NCBI GenBank assembly: GCA_964611895.1
Contig: CAZTDN010000011.1
Coordinates: forward strand, 1 to 64,000
DNA length: 64,000 nt
Source of the DNA: JAIEOG01 sp964611895
GTDB lineage: Bacteria > Bdellovibrionota > FAC87 > UBA2466
Reading direction: 5' to 3'
Part shown: piece after piece, positions 43,939-52,440 of the stretch
Layout of the letters: every line of letters begins with the position of its first letter
Position numbering within the stretch: the stretch's first letter is position 1
The notes under the pieces: generated by a model
Seen by the model: the letters and a program-made list of their open reading frames with translations, nothing else
Databases searched by the model: none
What the model was told of the DNA's origin: nothing
Translations under genes and position numbers: made by a program

Positions 43939-44337
43939 ATGGCAATGGATCCGCTAGAAAAAGATCGGCTTCGCCGGCAGATGGCCACTCGAATGCATTT
44001 GATTTTGGGTGGAGGTGCGTCCGTGGAATGCGTCGGAGCGCACTATCAGGATGAACCGGTGGTTTGTGATTTGTGCTTGGATGCGCATGCGACAGAGCTT
44101 TTCGTAATTCGCAACCGCGCGCACAAAAAATTCCACGTTGCCGCTGCCTGCTTGAGAGAAATGGTGCGTTTTCAGGTGGGCGATGTCGTGGATATGGGCA
44201 AGTGGCTAGAAAAAATGAAAGAGATCAAGCTGGATCACGAAAAACGTAAGCGTGATGAGGATCTTTTGCGTTTGGAAGAGCGTCGGCGACTTGAGAAAAA
44301 AGTCATTGTGCGACGACGCGAAAGCCATGCGAATTGA
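43939..44337 (+). CDS. Small protein of unknown function
   Basis: ATG 43939 follows AGGAGA. 132 residues. The middle has a CxxC pair (VVCDLCLDAHA) and ends in a strongly charged coiled-coil tail (KLDHEKRKRDEDLLRLEERR). It overlaps cinA by 11 bp, so it is co-transcribed and probably coupled. Confidence 0.65.
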   Translation: MAMDPLEKDRLRRQMATRMHLILGGGASVECVGAHYQDEPVVCDLCLDAHATELFVIRNRAHKKFHVAAACLREMVRFQVGDVVDMGKWLEKMKEIKLDHEKRKRDEDLLRLEERRRLEKKVIVRRRESHAN

Positions 44338-45571
44338 AACCCTAGCCATTGGTGACGAGCTCCTTACGGGAAAAATCTCAGACACTAATAGCGCTTATGT
44401 CGCCGCTGAGCTTTTTAAGAATGGATTGAGGCTGGACAGATGTTCAGTCGTGCCTGACGACGAATCTGCTATTCGAAATGCTTTTGAAGAGTTGGGCGCA
44501 CGGTGTCGGTTTGTGGTCTGTTTCGGCGGTCTGGGGCCTACTTCAGATGATAAGACCGCGCTGGTTGTCGCCAACCACTTGGGGACTGAAGTAGAGGACC
44601 ACCCCGAGTCTTTGGCGCAGCTGCAAGTATTTGCGCGCAAGCGCAATAGAGAGCTCACCCCTCAACTTCTCAAACAAATAAAAACGCCGAAGGGTTCGCG
44701 TGCGTTATTCAACAAGGTTGGGCTAGCTCCTGGTTTCGTTTGTACTCTGGGCAAAGCCCAGTTTTACTTTCTTCCTGGGGTGCCTCACGAGATGAAGCCG
44801 CTTTTTACCCAAGAGGTGTTGCCCGAGCTGCTGCAAGCCAATACAGACCTCGGAGGCGGTTATACCCATTCCCACGTTTGGAAGTGCGTGGGGATTCCCG
44901 AGTCTGAACTGCAAAGGTTGATGGACCCCGTCGAAGCGGCGTTGCCGGCCGGGGCGTGGTTAGGGTATCGGACCAAATCGCCCGAAAACCATTTGGTTTT
45001 GTATTGGAAGGCGCCTGCTCGTGAGTTGCCGTCCAAATGGAGTGCGTTTGTGGAACGCATTCGAAGCCTCCTGGCACCGTATAGTTTTACCGAAGACAAT
45101 CACGAACTCGAAAGCCTGGTGATAGCGGAGCTAAAGTCCCGGGGAGCGCGTGTCGCTCTGGCAGAGTCATGCACTGGTGGTGTCCTAGCGCAGCGATTGA
45201 CCAGTGTGGCAGGTAGTTCAGAGGTTTTTTGGGGGAGCGCGGTGGTTTACCAAACCGGCGCCAAGGCGAGTTTATTGAGCGTCCGGGTGTCCGATGTTGA
45301 AGCCGTTTCTGCCCGATGTTCCCGCGAACTGGCTTTGCATTTGAGAGAAAAGAGTGGCTGCGAGTATGCTTTGGCCATCACAGGGTACATGGGGCCTACG
45401 GGCGGTACGGATAAAGATCCGGTGGGTACGGTTTATTTGGCGGTTGCTGGGCCAAGCGGCATGAGTGAAGAGCGCATCCAAATACCCACCCGCAATCGTG
45501 AAGTCGATCGGTATGCGGCGAGCACTTATGCACTAAACAGGCTTAGGCTGGTGCTGGGTCAAAGAGCTTAG
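44327..45571 (+). CDS. cinA: CinA-family NMN amidohydrolase / nucleotide hydrolase
   Basis: ATG 44327 starts the conserved MRIETLAIGDELLTG. The N-terminal MoCF-like domain has CFGGLGPTSDDKT and FLPGVPHEMKPL; the C-terminal PncC-type domain has LAESCTGGVLAQRLTSVAGSS and ITGYMGPTGG, the amidohydrolase signature. Acts in pyridine nucleotide salvage, deamidating NMN. 414 residues, normal size. Confidence 0.93.
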   Translation: MRIETLAIGDELLTGKISDTNSAYVAAELFKNGLRLDRCSVVPDDESAIRNAFEELGARCRFVVCFGGLGPTSDDKTALVVANHLGTEVEDHPESLAQLQVFARKRNRELTPQLLKQIKTPKGSRALFNKVGLAPGFVCTLGKAQFYFLPGVPHEMKPLFTQEVLPELLQANTDLGGGYTHSHVWKCVGIPESELQRLMDPVEAALPAGAWLGYRTKSPENHLVLYWKAPARELPSKWSAFVERIRSLLAPYSFTEDNHELESLVIAELKSRGARVALAESCTGGVLAQRLTSVAGSSEVFWGSAVVYQTGAKASLLSVRVSDVEAVSARCSRELALHLREKSGCEYALAITGYMGPTGGTDKDPVGTVYLAVAGPSGMSEERIQIPTRNREVDRYAASTYALNRLRLVLGQRA

Positions 45572-45604
45572 TGGCTCCTGACCCAACTCCATCGTAATTT
45601 GCGC

Positions 45605-45925
45605 CTATTCTTCGCCGTAAGTGAAGGAACTCGAGGTCGCGCCGACTCCCGTTAGGCCAGAGCCTACCGAGAAAAGGGACGGTCCTTCGTTCGAGCGAGC
45701 GGCCTGAGCAAAAGGAGAAGCCGGTGCTTTGACTGGCGATGCTTTTTTCTTGGCTGCGGTAGCTTTCTTCTTGGGGGCAGCCTTGCGTTTTGCGGCCTTT
45801 TTCTTGGCCGCTTTTTTCGCGGGCTTCTTTTTCGCAGCGGCTTTCTTTTTTGCCGCTTTTTTCTTAGCTGGTTTCTTTTTCGCAGCGGTTTTCTTTTTTG
45901 CCGCTTTCTTTTTCTTCTTAGCCAT
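45605..45925 (-). CDS. Histone H1-like lysine/alanine-rich protein
   Basis: ATG 45925 after GGAGG. 106 residues; residues 2-70 are tandem AAKKK/PAKK repeats as in eukaryotic H1 tails and bacterial HC/Hc1-type proteins. The remaining 35 residues are unrelated, Gly/Ser/Phe-rich. It should bind and compact DNA non-specifically. The repeats come from codon-level repetition (AAG/AAA, GCC/GCT), so length may vary between strains. Confidence 0.85.
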   Translation of the reverse strand: MAKKKKKAAKKKTAAKKKPAKKKAAKKKAAAKKKPAKKAAKKKAAKRKAAPKKKATAAKKKASPVKAPASPFAQAARSNEGPSLFSVGSGLTGVGATSSSFTYGEE

Positions 45926-46200
45926 TTCGTCCTCCGGTAAAATTTGACGGCCCGCTCCGACGTGAAACAGAGCTGGTTTAGTCGACAACAGGCAATAGCA
46001 TACTTTCCAGAAATGGTACAAACGTTTTAAATTAAATCGAAATTCGGCGAATTTGTGATTGCAAAGAAAGCAGAAACCGATTATCCAATTAATATACCTT
46101 AGTATTTATTCTTTCTACTTTTTAGTCGGAACAGGGGGAATGCTTCGGGCTTGAAAAGAAGCCTGGGTATTCAGTTTTCAACGGGGCATGGGGGGGACTT
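45926..46200. other. AT-rich intergenic region
   Basis: About 275 bp clearly richer in A+T than its surroundings, between the divergent H1-like gene and the gene at 46201. Several AT-rich -10-like hexamers exist but none with a convincing -35, so I do not assign promoters. No RNA gene seen. Confidence 0.4.
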
Positions 46201-46662
46201 ATGGCCAAGCTGGCTAAGTCTAGACGCGAGAAAACGACGACTAAGGCAAAGGCATCAGTGCGCAAGCCAGATCGTGCACTGACGCTTCGAGGCAAAAACG
46301 ACGCAGCGCCGGAAAAAACGGCGCCTACACCCACACCTGCTGCGGACGCCGGTCCATCCAAAAAAATTTCTCAGAAATTTTTGGAAGCGATGGAAAAGCG
46401 TAAGACGCAGGGCGGCTGGGGAGCTCGCAAGGGGGCGCTTTTCGGGGGGAAACCTCCTGGGCGACGCGGTCGCCGTCCTAAAGCGAGTGCGGAGTACACT
46501 CCAGAGAACAACTCGGAAGAAGCCTATGTGCTCGAGTCGGAATACGAGCGTATCGAATACGACACGGGCATAAGCTACAAACAGCCGGGCGGTTCAAAGG
46601 ATGAGAGCTTCAGCCTGGATCGTTTTGATGACTTCGACGAAGAGTTGAATTTCGATCGATAA
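46201..46662 (+). CDS. Basic/acidic bipartite protein, AT-hook-like
   Basis: 153 residues. The N-terminal half is Lys/Arg-rich, with a GRRGRRPK element like an AT-hook minor-groove binder (about residue 92). The C-terminal third is acidic (DDFDEELNFD). No ordered domain is evident. Lies opposite the H1-like gene and just ahead of the ECF sigma gene. Probably DNA- or RNA-binding; name unknown. Confidence 0.65.
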   Translation: MAKLAKSRREKTTTKAKASVRKPDRALTLRGKNDAAPEKTAPTPTPAADAGPSKKISQKFLEAMEKRKTQGGWGARKGALFGGKPPGRRGRRPKASAEYTPENNSEEAYVLESEYERIEYDTGISYKQPGGSKDESFSLDRFDDFDEELNFDR

Positions 46663-46683
46663 AGAGTTGTGATAGCGGGTGCT

Positions 46684-47265
46684 ATGGCATCAACTAAGGC
46701 GGTAGACCGCTCTCCTGACTTGCGTGAGTTCATCAAAGAGAACGATCAGCGGGTATACGATTTCTGTGCTTATTTTTTAGCTTCGGATAATTCCGTAGAC
46801 GAACTCGTTCTATCTGTTTTCCGAGAATTCGGAGAATCGTTCAACAAGGGCTATGGTCCGCTGTCCCCCGACGCTTCTAAGTCGGCGTTGAGGGTGCACC
46901 TCTTTCAAATTGCTTGGGCGCATGTTCAAGCAGCATTGCACCAGTCCCTTTCTCCTGCTCTATCCGGTCGCGATACTCGGGTTCTGAAGTCGCTGGAAAC
47001 GGACCTTTTGAATCAAGAGGGCGAAGTCAGGGAACAAGTTCGAGAACGTTTAGGGTGTGTGGACCCCGAATTAAGAGCGCCCGTCATTCTTCGAGATATT
47101 CTTCGCTTTGAAGATGAGGAAACCGCGCGCATTCTCGGCTTGCGCTGGGGAGTTTATCGACACCGCCTTCACCGTGGTCGACTGGATTTTAAGGATTCAC
47201 TTAAAGGCTATCCGGTCCACGAAGCATCTTTTTCCACGCATCTAGGTGGAGACTCCAAATGGTGA
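46684..47265 (+). CDS. ECF-type RNA polymerase sigma factor
   Basis: About 193 residues with sigma region 2-like helices (VYDFCAYFLASDNSVDELVLSVFREFG) and region 4 HTH (RAPVILRDILRFEDEETARILGLRWGVYRHRLHRGR). Region 2 is divergent and weakly conserved, and the start (ATG 46684 or GTG 46669) lacks a strong site. It overlaps the anti-sigma gene by 7 bp. Should direct polymerase to a dedicated regulon when released. Confidence 0.8.
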   Translation: MASTKAVDRSPDLREFIKENDQRVYDFCAYFLASDNSVDELVLSVFREFGESFNKGYGPLSPDASKSALRVHLFQIAWAHVQAALHQSLSPALSGRDTRVLKSLETDLLNQEGEVREQVRERLGCVDPELRAPVILRDILRFEDEETARILGLRWGVYRHRLHRGRLDFKDSLKGYPVHEASFSTHLGGDSKW

Positions 47266-47822
47266 CAACCTGCTTTTTTTGCCAGAGCATGCTGTCGGAT
47301 TATCTTGAGCGGCTCTTGCCCAACGCTCGGCACGAAGAGCTGAAGAACCATCTCGCCGATTGCAAACAATGCTCTGAAATACACGAGGATTTGCGTCGAA
47401 CGTTGAGTGTGGCACATTCGATCCAAAGTCGGCCGATAACTGTTGAGACCTCTTTACGAATCGCCGAGACGTGTCAGGCGAGTAGCCGTCGGTTTTCTCC
47501 TTCAGTGGTTTCTCGTTGGGCACTCTTGGGCATGGTGGCTGTGCTACTTTTCGGAAGTGTGGCCGTTTTTTTTCCGAGCCTGTTTCCGGCACTGGGTCGG
47601 TGGCGCTTGGGCAGCAATGAATCGGATTTTGTGCGGTACTTTCCCATGGTGCATGGAGCCGGAGAAATTATCGAAGAGCAGGGTAACTGGTTGCGGGTTC
47701 GTGAGCCGGCGATGCGTAGCCTTTGGGAAGAGGGGGGAATCTCTCCCGAAGAGTTTGAGAAGAGTTTTACCGGGCATCCAGACTTAGGGGAAAAGTCGGA
47801 CGTCGGAGAAGAAATGAACTGA
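47259..47822 (+). CDS. Zinc-finger transmembrane anti-sigma factor
   Basis: 187 residues. The N-terminal domain (CFFCQSMLSDYLERLLP... HLADCKQC) holds the H-x3-C-x2-C zinc-binding anti-sigma motif of ZAS/RsrA-type proteins. One membrane helix (WALLGMVAVLLFGSVAVFF) is followed by a periplasmic domain. Overlaps the sigma gene by 7 bp, so they form a pair sensing an envelope signal. nadE starts 1 bp after its stop. Confidence 0.82.
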   Translation: MVTTCFFCQSMLSDYLERLLPNARHEELKNHLADCKQCSEIHEDLRRTLSVAHSIQSRPITVETSLRIAETCQASSRRFSPSVVSRWALLGMVAVLLFGSVAVFFPSLFPALGRWRLGSNESDFVRYFPMVHGAGEIIEEQGNWLRVREPAMRSLWEEGGISPEEFEKSFTGHPDLGEKSDVGEEMN

Positions 47823-47823
47823 T

Positions 47824-49476
47824 GTGAAGATCGCCTTAGCCCAGCTTAACCCGATCCTTGGCGACTGCGCGGGTAACACTGAAAAAATATCCCGGTTTAT
47901 AAGTCGAGCGGAGCAGGCCGGTGCGAGTTTGGTGGTTTTTCCCGAGCTGTCGATCACAGGCTATCCTCCAATGGATTTGCTCGACGGGGGCGGACTTTGC
48001 GCGCAGAACCTGGCCTGCCTAGATCGTCTTCGAGACCTGAACTCTTCAATTGCTGTTGTGGTGGGTTTTGTAGAAAAAAACCCATCCTTTACCGGCAACC
48101 CGTATTTCAATTCGGCAGCGTTAATCCGAAATGGTTCAATTGAGGCGGTATACCGCAAACAGTTGCTACCTGCTTATGACGTCTTTGAAGACCCACGATA
48201 TTTTGCGCCCGGCCAATCGGGCCTAGAGTTTGAGCTACGGGGCCAGCGTTTTGCGGTAACGATTTGCGAAGATATTTGGAATTTTCCCCGTTTTGTCGAA
48301 AGGCTCTATGCGACGCAGCCCTTGGATGCGGTTCGGGACAGCGCCGTCGACTGGCTCATCAATCTCTCCGCTTCGCCCTTTCATTTGGGCAAGCCCACGC
48401 GTCGAGAAGAATTGTTTGTGCGCGTCAGCGGTTACACTCGGGCTGGGTTGTTGTTTTGCAATCAGGTGGGCGCAAACGACGATTTGATTTTCGACGGTGG
48501 TAGCTCGGCGGTGAGCGCGCAAGGAAAGCGCCTGATCGAACCGGTCTATTTTGAAGAAAGCTTGCTGCTCGTCGACACCCAAACCACTCAGCCGGTTTCA
48601 GCCCCCCAAGTTTCTGATGCTTGCTGGTTGATGCAGGCTCTGGTTCTGGGGATTCGAGACTATTGTGACAAAACCCAATCAAAGGGAGTCTGTCTGGGAC
48701 TTAGCGGGGGTATTGACAGCAGTGTTGTAGCTTCGCTTGCCGTACAAGCCTTGGGCAAAGATCGGGTTTTGGGAGTTTTGTTGCCCAGCGAGTTTACGTC
48801 GGCAGCCAGTAACGAAGATGCGCTGGCGTTGGCATCAGCGCTGGGCATACAGACAAAAACACTTTCTATTGTTGGGGTGCTTCGAGAAGCGTCTGCGGAA
48901 TTAAGGAAGCACGGTGAAGTACTGGCACCTCTGACTCAGGAGAATCTTCAACCGCGCCTGCGCATGGCGTTGCTCATGGCGCTAGCGAATGAACGAGGGT
49001 ATCTCTTGCTTAATACGAGCAACAAATCCGAAATCGCGACTGGTTACGCTACCTTGTATGGCGATTCTGCTGGTGCATTAGGGGTGCTGGGGGATCTGAC
49101 CAAAGATCAGGTGTTTGACCTCGCTAGAGAGATCAACTTGCAGGGGGAGAAAATTCCCCAGCGGGTGTTGACGCGTCCCCCATCGGCGGAATTGCGTCCG
49201 AACCAAAAGGACGAGGATTCTTTGCCGCCTTACGCCATCTTGGACCCGATGGTCAGGGCGCATGTTGAGCGGGGCGCTGGCAAGGCGGAGCTCACTGCCA
49301 CTGCCGGTGCGGCTACGCCCGTGGAAAAATTTTTGGCGCTGTTTCGATCATCAGAGTTCAAGCGGAGACAATCTCCGCCCATTCTACGTGTTAGTGCCCG
49401 AGCGTTTGGCAGAGGCCGTAGAGTTCCCGTCGTCGCTAAGCAGACGGAAGTTGCCTCCGGCCCACCCCAGGCATAA
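47824..49476 (+). CDS. nadE: Glutamine-dependent NAD+ synthetase
   Basis: GTG start with a normal site. The N-terminal nitrilase/glutaminase domain (1-260) shows the Glu-Lys-Cys triad in FPELSI, YRKQLLP and ICEDIW. The C-terminal synthetase has P-loop SGGIDSSV and NKSEIATGY. 550 residues, usual size. It converts deamido-NAD to NAD with glutamine as nitrogen source. Placed behind the sigma/anti-sigma pair. Confidence 0.95.
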   Translation: MKIALAQLNPILGDCAGNTEKISRFISRAEQAGASLVVFPELSITGYPPMDLLDGGGLCAQNLACLDRLRDLNSSIAVVVGFVEKNPSFTGNPYFNSAALIRNGSIEAVYRKQLLPAYDVFEDPRYFAPGQSGLEFELRGQRFAVTICEDIWNFPRFVERLYATQPLDAVRDSAVDWLINLSASPFHLGKPTRREELFVRVSGYTRAGLLFCNQVGANDDLIFDGGSSAVSAQGKRLIEPVYFEESLLLVDTQTTQPVSAPQVSDACWLMQALVLGIRDYCDKTQSKGVCLGLSGGIDSSVVASLAVQALGKDRVLGVLLPSEFTSAASNEDALALASALGIQTKTLSIVGVLREASAELRKHGEVLAPLTQENLQPRLRMALLMALANERGYLLLNTSNKSEIATGYATLYGDSAGALGVLGDLTKDQVFDLAREINLQGEKIPQRVLTRPPSAELRPNQKDEDSLPPYAILDPMVRAHVERGAGKAELTATAGAATPVEKFLALFRSSEFKRRQSPPILRVSARAFGRGRRVPVVAKQTEVASGPPQA

Positions 49477-49500
49477 AGTGCCGGCCTAGGAGATAGGCAA

Positions 49501-50427
49501 ATGACTCAGCTATTTGGGCATCGTCTTGCGGCGCTTACCGCCGGGGCCACTTGGTTTTTGTTGATAGCGGGGGCGCTCGTAACGAGCACAGGCTCGGGCT
49601 TGTCCGTCCCAGATTGGCCACTTTCTTACGGGCAATGGATGCCGCCGATGATTGGTGGAGTGTTTTACGAACACGGACACCGTATGGTCGCCGGAACTGT
49701 GGCTCTGCTGACCTGCATTATGGCAGCAGTCTTGGCCCAAACCGAACCGAGGGCTTGGGTACGGGTCCTCGCCTTTGGAGCGGTGGGGTTGGTAGTTCTA
49801 CAGGCGGTGCTAGGCGGATTGACGGTGTTACTGCGGCTGCCACCGGCAGTTTCCATCTCCCACGCCATGCTAGGGCAAACATTTTTCTGCCTTGTTACCG
49901 TGATAGCTTGCGCGACGTCGCCTCGCTGGTTTCCAGGAGAGCCTGGCAGTCGGCCGCAGGATCGAGCCCTTTTTAGTTTTTCCTTCATTTTGTCGGTCGG
50001 TTTTTTTGTCCAGCTATTCTTGGGGGCGAGCGTGCGGCATTTGCATGCAGGGCTTGCGATTCCGGATTTTCCAACCGTATATGGTGGCTTTTTTCCCCCT
50101 GTGTGGAATGCGCAAATAGCATTCCACTTTTTTCACCGCCTGCTTGCTTACGCGCTTTGTATTGCGGCAGTGGTGCTGGCCTTTCGGATACTTTCTCGCG
50201 AACGCACGGACCGCATCCGTGTTTTTTTGGCTGTGCTTTGGATCGGCTTTTTGGCAGTGCAGATCCAATTGGGGGCGCTTACCATTTGGCTGCGGCGGCC
50301 CGTGGCCATTACGGCCCTTCATTTGGCGGTAGGGGCCCTCTGTCTCGTCGTGTCGGTAGTGTTGAGCTTTCGTTTGGGGTGGGCGAGTTTGCCCGTTCCC
50401 GCTCGTGAAAAAGCGAGCCATCGATGA
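49501..50427 (+). CDS. ctaA: Heme A synthase, CtaA/COX15
   Basis: 308 residues, eight membrane helices, start preceded by AGGAGA. Conserved heme-ligand histidines lie in EHGHR, SHAMLGQ, FHFFHR and HLAVGAL. Oxidises the methyl of heme O to formyl, giving heme A for cytochrome oxidase. Overlaps ctaB by 4 bp (ATGA). Confidence 0.9.
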   Translation: MTQLFGHRLAALTAGATWFLLIAGALVTSTGSGLSVPDWPLSYGQWMPPMIGGVFYEHGHRMVAGTVALLTCIMAAVLAQTEPRAWVRVLAFGAVGLVVLQAVLGGLTVLLRLPPAVSISHAMLGQTFFCLVTVIACATSPRWFPGEPGSRPQDRALFSFSFILSVGFFVQLFLGASVRHLHAGLAIPDFPTVYGGFFPPVWNAQIAFHFFHRLLAYALCIAAVVLAFRILSRERTDRIRVFLAVLWIGFLAVQIQLGALTIWLRRPVAITALHLAVGALCLVVSVVLSFRLGWASLPVPAREKASHR

Positions 50428-51314
50428 GACGCCGAACGCCTCGCACACAACCTCCGGCATTTTGGCAAGATTTGCTTGAGCTGACTAAGCCGGGCATCTG
50501 CGTCCTAGCTTTGGCGATGACGGCGCTCGGATATTGCGTCGGAAATCAGGGCCCGCTGCACTGGGGGCATTTTCTCATCAGTCTTTTTGGAACGGCTTTG
50601 ATTGGAGCTGGGTGTGGCGCGGTCAACCAGTGGATGGAGCAAGACATTGACGCTCTCATGCCGCGTACCCAAGATCGTCCGCTCCCCACCGGCAGGGTGT
50701 CCGGTAAAGTCGCGCTGGTTCTGGGGATACTATGTCTCTTGGCGGGCTTTTTCCTGCTTTTGCATTATGTAAATCGGGTGACTGCACTGCTGGGAGTGAT
50801 CACGTTTTTGGTTTACGTGGCGATTTACACTCCGATGAAGCGCACGACCACACTTTCCACTTTGGTGGGGGCCGTTCCTGGCGCGATGCCACCCTTAATG
50901 GGCTGGACAGCCGCTTATGGCGGCCTAGCTTGGGAAGGTTGGGTACTTTTTGCCATTCTATTCCTCTGGCAAATCCCCCACTTTCTCGCGATCGCTTGGG
51001 TGTACCGGGAGGACTATGCCCGTGCAGGACTGCCCATCTTGTCTGTTATCGACACGTCAGGGGCAGCGACAAGCAAACAAGTGCTTATGTACTCCTCCGT
51101 ACTTTTGCCGTGGTCGTTGGCGCCGTCCGTGTTGGGTCTGACCGGCTCTATCTATTTCTTCGGCGCACTTGTTCTGGGAATCGCTTTTTTTGTTTTTAGT
51201 GTCTATCTCGCGATATTTCGAACCAAGACTTACGCTCGACGTTTGTTCTTTGCTTCGATTATCTATCTGCCGATACTAGGCGTCCTCATGGTCTGGGATC
51301 GGCTTCCGAAATAA
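50424..51314 (+). CDS. ctaB: Protoheme IX farnesyltransferase, CtaB/COX10
   Basis: 296 residues of the UbiA prenyltransferase family with nine hydrophobic helices. Motifs NQWMEQDIDALMPRTQDRP and YTPMKRTT are the two Asp-rich/CtaB-type diphosphate sites. Converts heme B to heme O. Coupled to ctaA; no oxidase subunit gene is in the window. Confidence 0.92.
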   Translation: MRRRTPRTQPPAFWQDLLELTKPGICVLALAMTALGYCVGNQGPLHWGHFLISLFGTALIGAGCGAVNQWMEQDIDALMPRTQDRPLPTGRVSGKVALVLGILCLLAGFFLLLHYVNRVTALLGVITFLVYVAIYTPMKRTTTLSTLVGAVPGAMPPLMGWTAAYGGLAWEGWVLFAILFLWQIPHFLAIAWVYREDYARAGLPILSVIDTSGAATSKQVLMYSSVLLPWSLAPSVLGLTGSIYFFGALVLGIAFFVFSVYLAIFRTKTYARRLFFASIIYLPILGVLMVWDRLPK

Positions 51315-51317
51315 AAA

Positions 51318-52244
51318 CTATTTTCCGAACAGCGTTTCCCAGCTGAAGAGCTGATCCGTTGGACGACGGACCATCAACAGGACGTTTAATCCCTGGGTGT
51401 TGGTGTCGCGAGTTACAAGCTGCGGGTGGCTGACAGCGACCGCTAACTGATAGCTTTCGCCTCGAAGGGCTTCTTCCACGAGTTTGGTAGCTGTCGCAAC
51501 GAGCGCCGTTTCGTGATTCTGCATAAATTCGCCATCACGCCCCAAAACCTCGAGATCGGGTACAAGGATCGAATGCCGGGCCACCCCTGTTGGGGCGAGT
51601 ATGCGAAAGCTCTCTCGAATGGCGGCGACACGGTCTTCCCGGTTTAACTCAGACAGCAGGCCGTGGCTGACCACCGACTGCGTGGATTGATCCGAAAAAG
51701 CGGAGAGACGTCTGGCGTCGTCTTGAATCGCATGCATGTAATTGCGTCCATAATAATACGAGTCCTGTTCGGCTCCGTAAGCAGTGTCGACGCCGTACAC
51801 TCGAGCTTGGTCTGCGACCGCAGTGGCCACAAAGGGTAGCAGTGGGCTATTCCCCTCGCCCAAGCTGACAAATGCAGTGGAAGTCGTAGACGGGTTTTTT
51901 AGGGTCGAAAGCGGTGAATTGAGTTCTTCCTCAACTCCAGAGGCGCTTATTCGGAGTGTGTGAAGGACTCGAAGCTCGGATCCTGTGGGGGTTTTAGCTG
52001 GTTTTTTGAGCCAGTGCTTCAGACCGAGGTTCGCTAGAATATACGGCAATGGAAATGCCTGATTTTGAGCAACAAGCTGTTTTGATCCGATAAAGAGTGT
52101 TGCACCGCCAACAATCTGCTCCGCGCACAGAAGTGCTCGTTTGGCGTCGGGAAGAGGTGAGCTGCTCGCCATCAGCTGGCTGCCGAGTGCAGAGGCCAGC
52201 GCGGCCGATAAAAAAATCGTATGTGCATTAGAGATGCGAATCAC
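51318..52244 (-). CDS. Methyltransferase-like protein with export signal
   Basis: 308 residues. Hydrophobic start (HTIFLSAALASALGSQLMA) looks like a signal peptide. The middle has a class I SAM-methyltransferase layout: FVSLGEGNSP in place of the usual glycine loop, VYGVDTAYG after strand 2, VVSHGLLSELN, and RESFRILAPTGVARHSIL as the common strand 4/5 region. Motif I is degenerate (only two Gly), so SAM binding is uncertain. Divergent from the UbiB-like gene and convergent with ctaB (3 bp apart). Function unknown. Confidence 0.55.
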   Translation of the reverse strand: MIRISNAHTIFLSAALASALGSQLMASSSPLPDAKRALLCAEQIVGGATLFIGSKQLVAQNQAFPLPYILANLGLKHWLKKPAKTPTGSELRVLHTLRISASGVEEELNSPLSTLKNPSTTSTAFVSLGEGNSPLLPFVATAVADQARVYGVDTAYGAEQDSYYYGRNYMHAIQDDARRLSAFSDQSTQSVVSHGLLSELNREDRVAAIRESFRILAPTGVARHSILVPDLEVLGRDGEFMQNHETALVATATKLVEEALRGESYQLAVAVSHPQLVTRDTNTQGLNVLLMVRRPTDQLFSWETLFGK

Positions 52245-52440
52245 TTAAACCCCCTCAAAGATGATGGCTGCGAAATGTTTTCATGCTTCTTAGTATTTTT
52301 TACAGACCGTGGCAATTGCGATCCTTTGAATGATTATAGTGCGTTGCGTTAATCTCTCGACCGTCCAAAAAACCTGTTGCCTTTCCGCGTCACTCCCGCA
52401 ATTCTCGAGTCTGCATATAGTAGGAGTCTACGGGGGTTAG

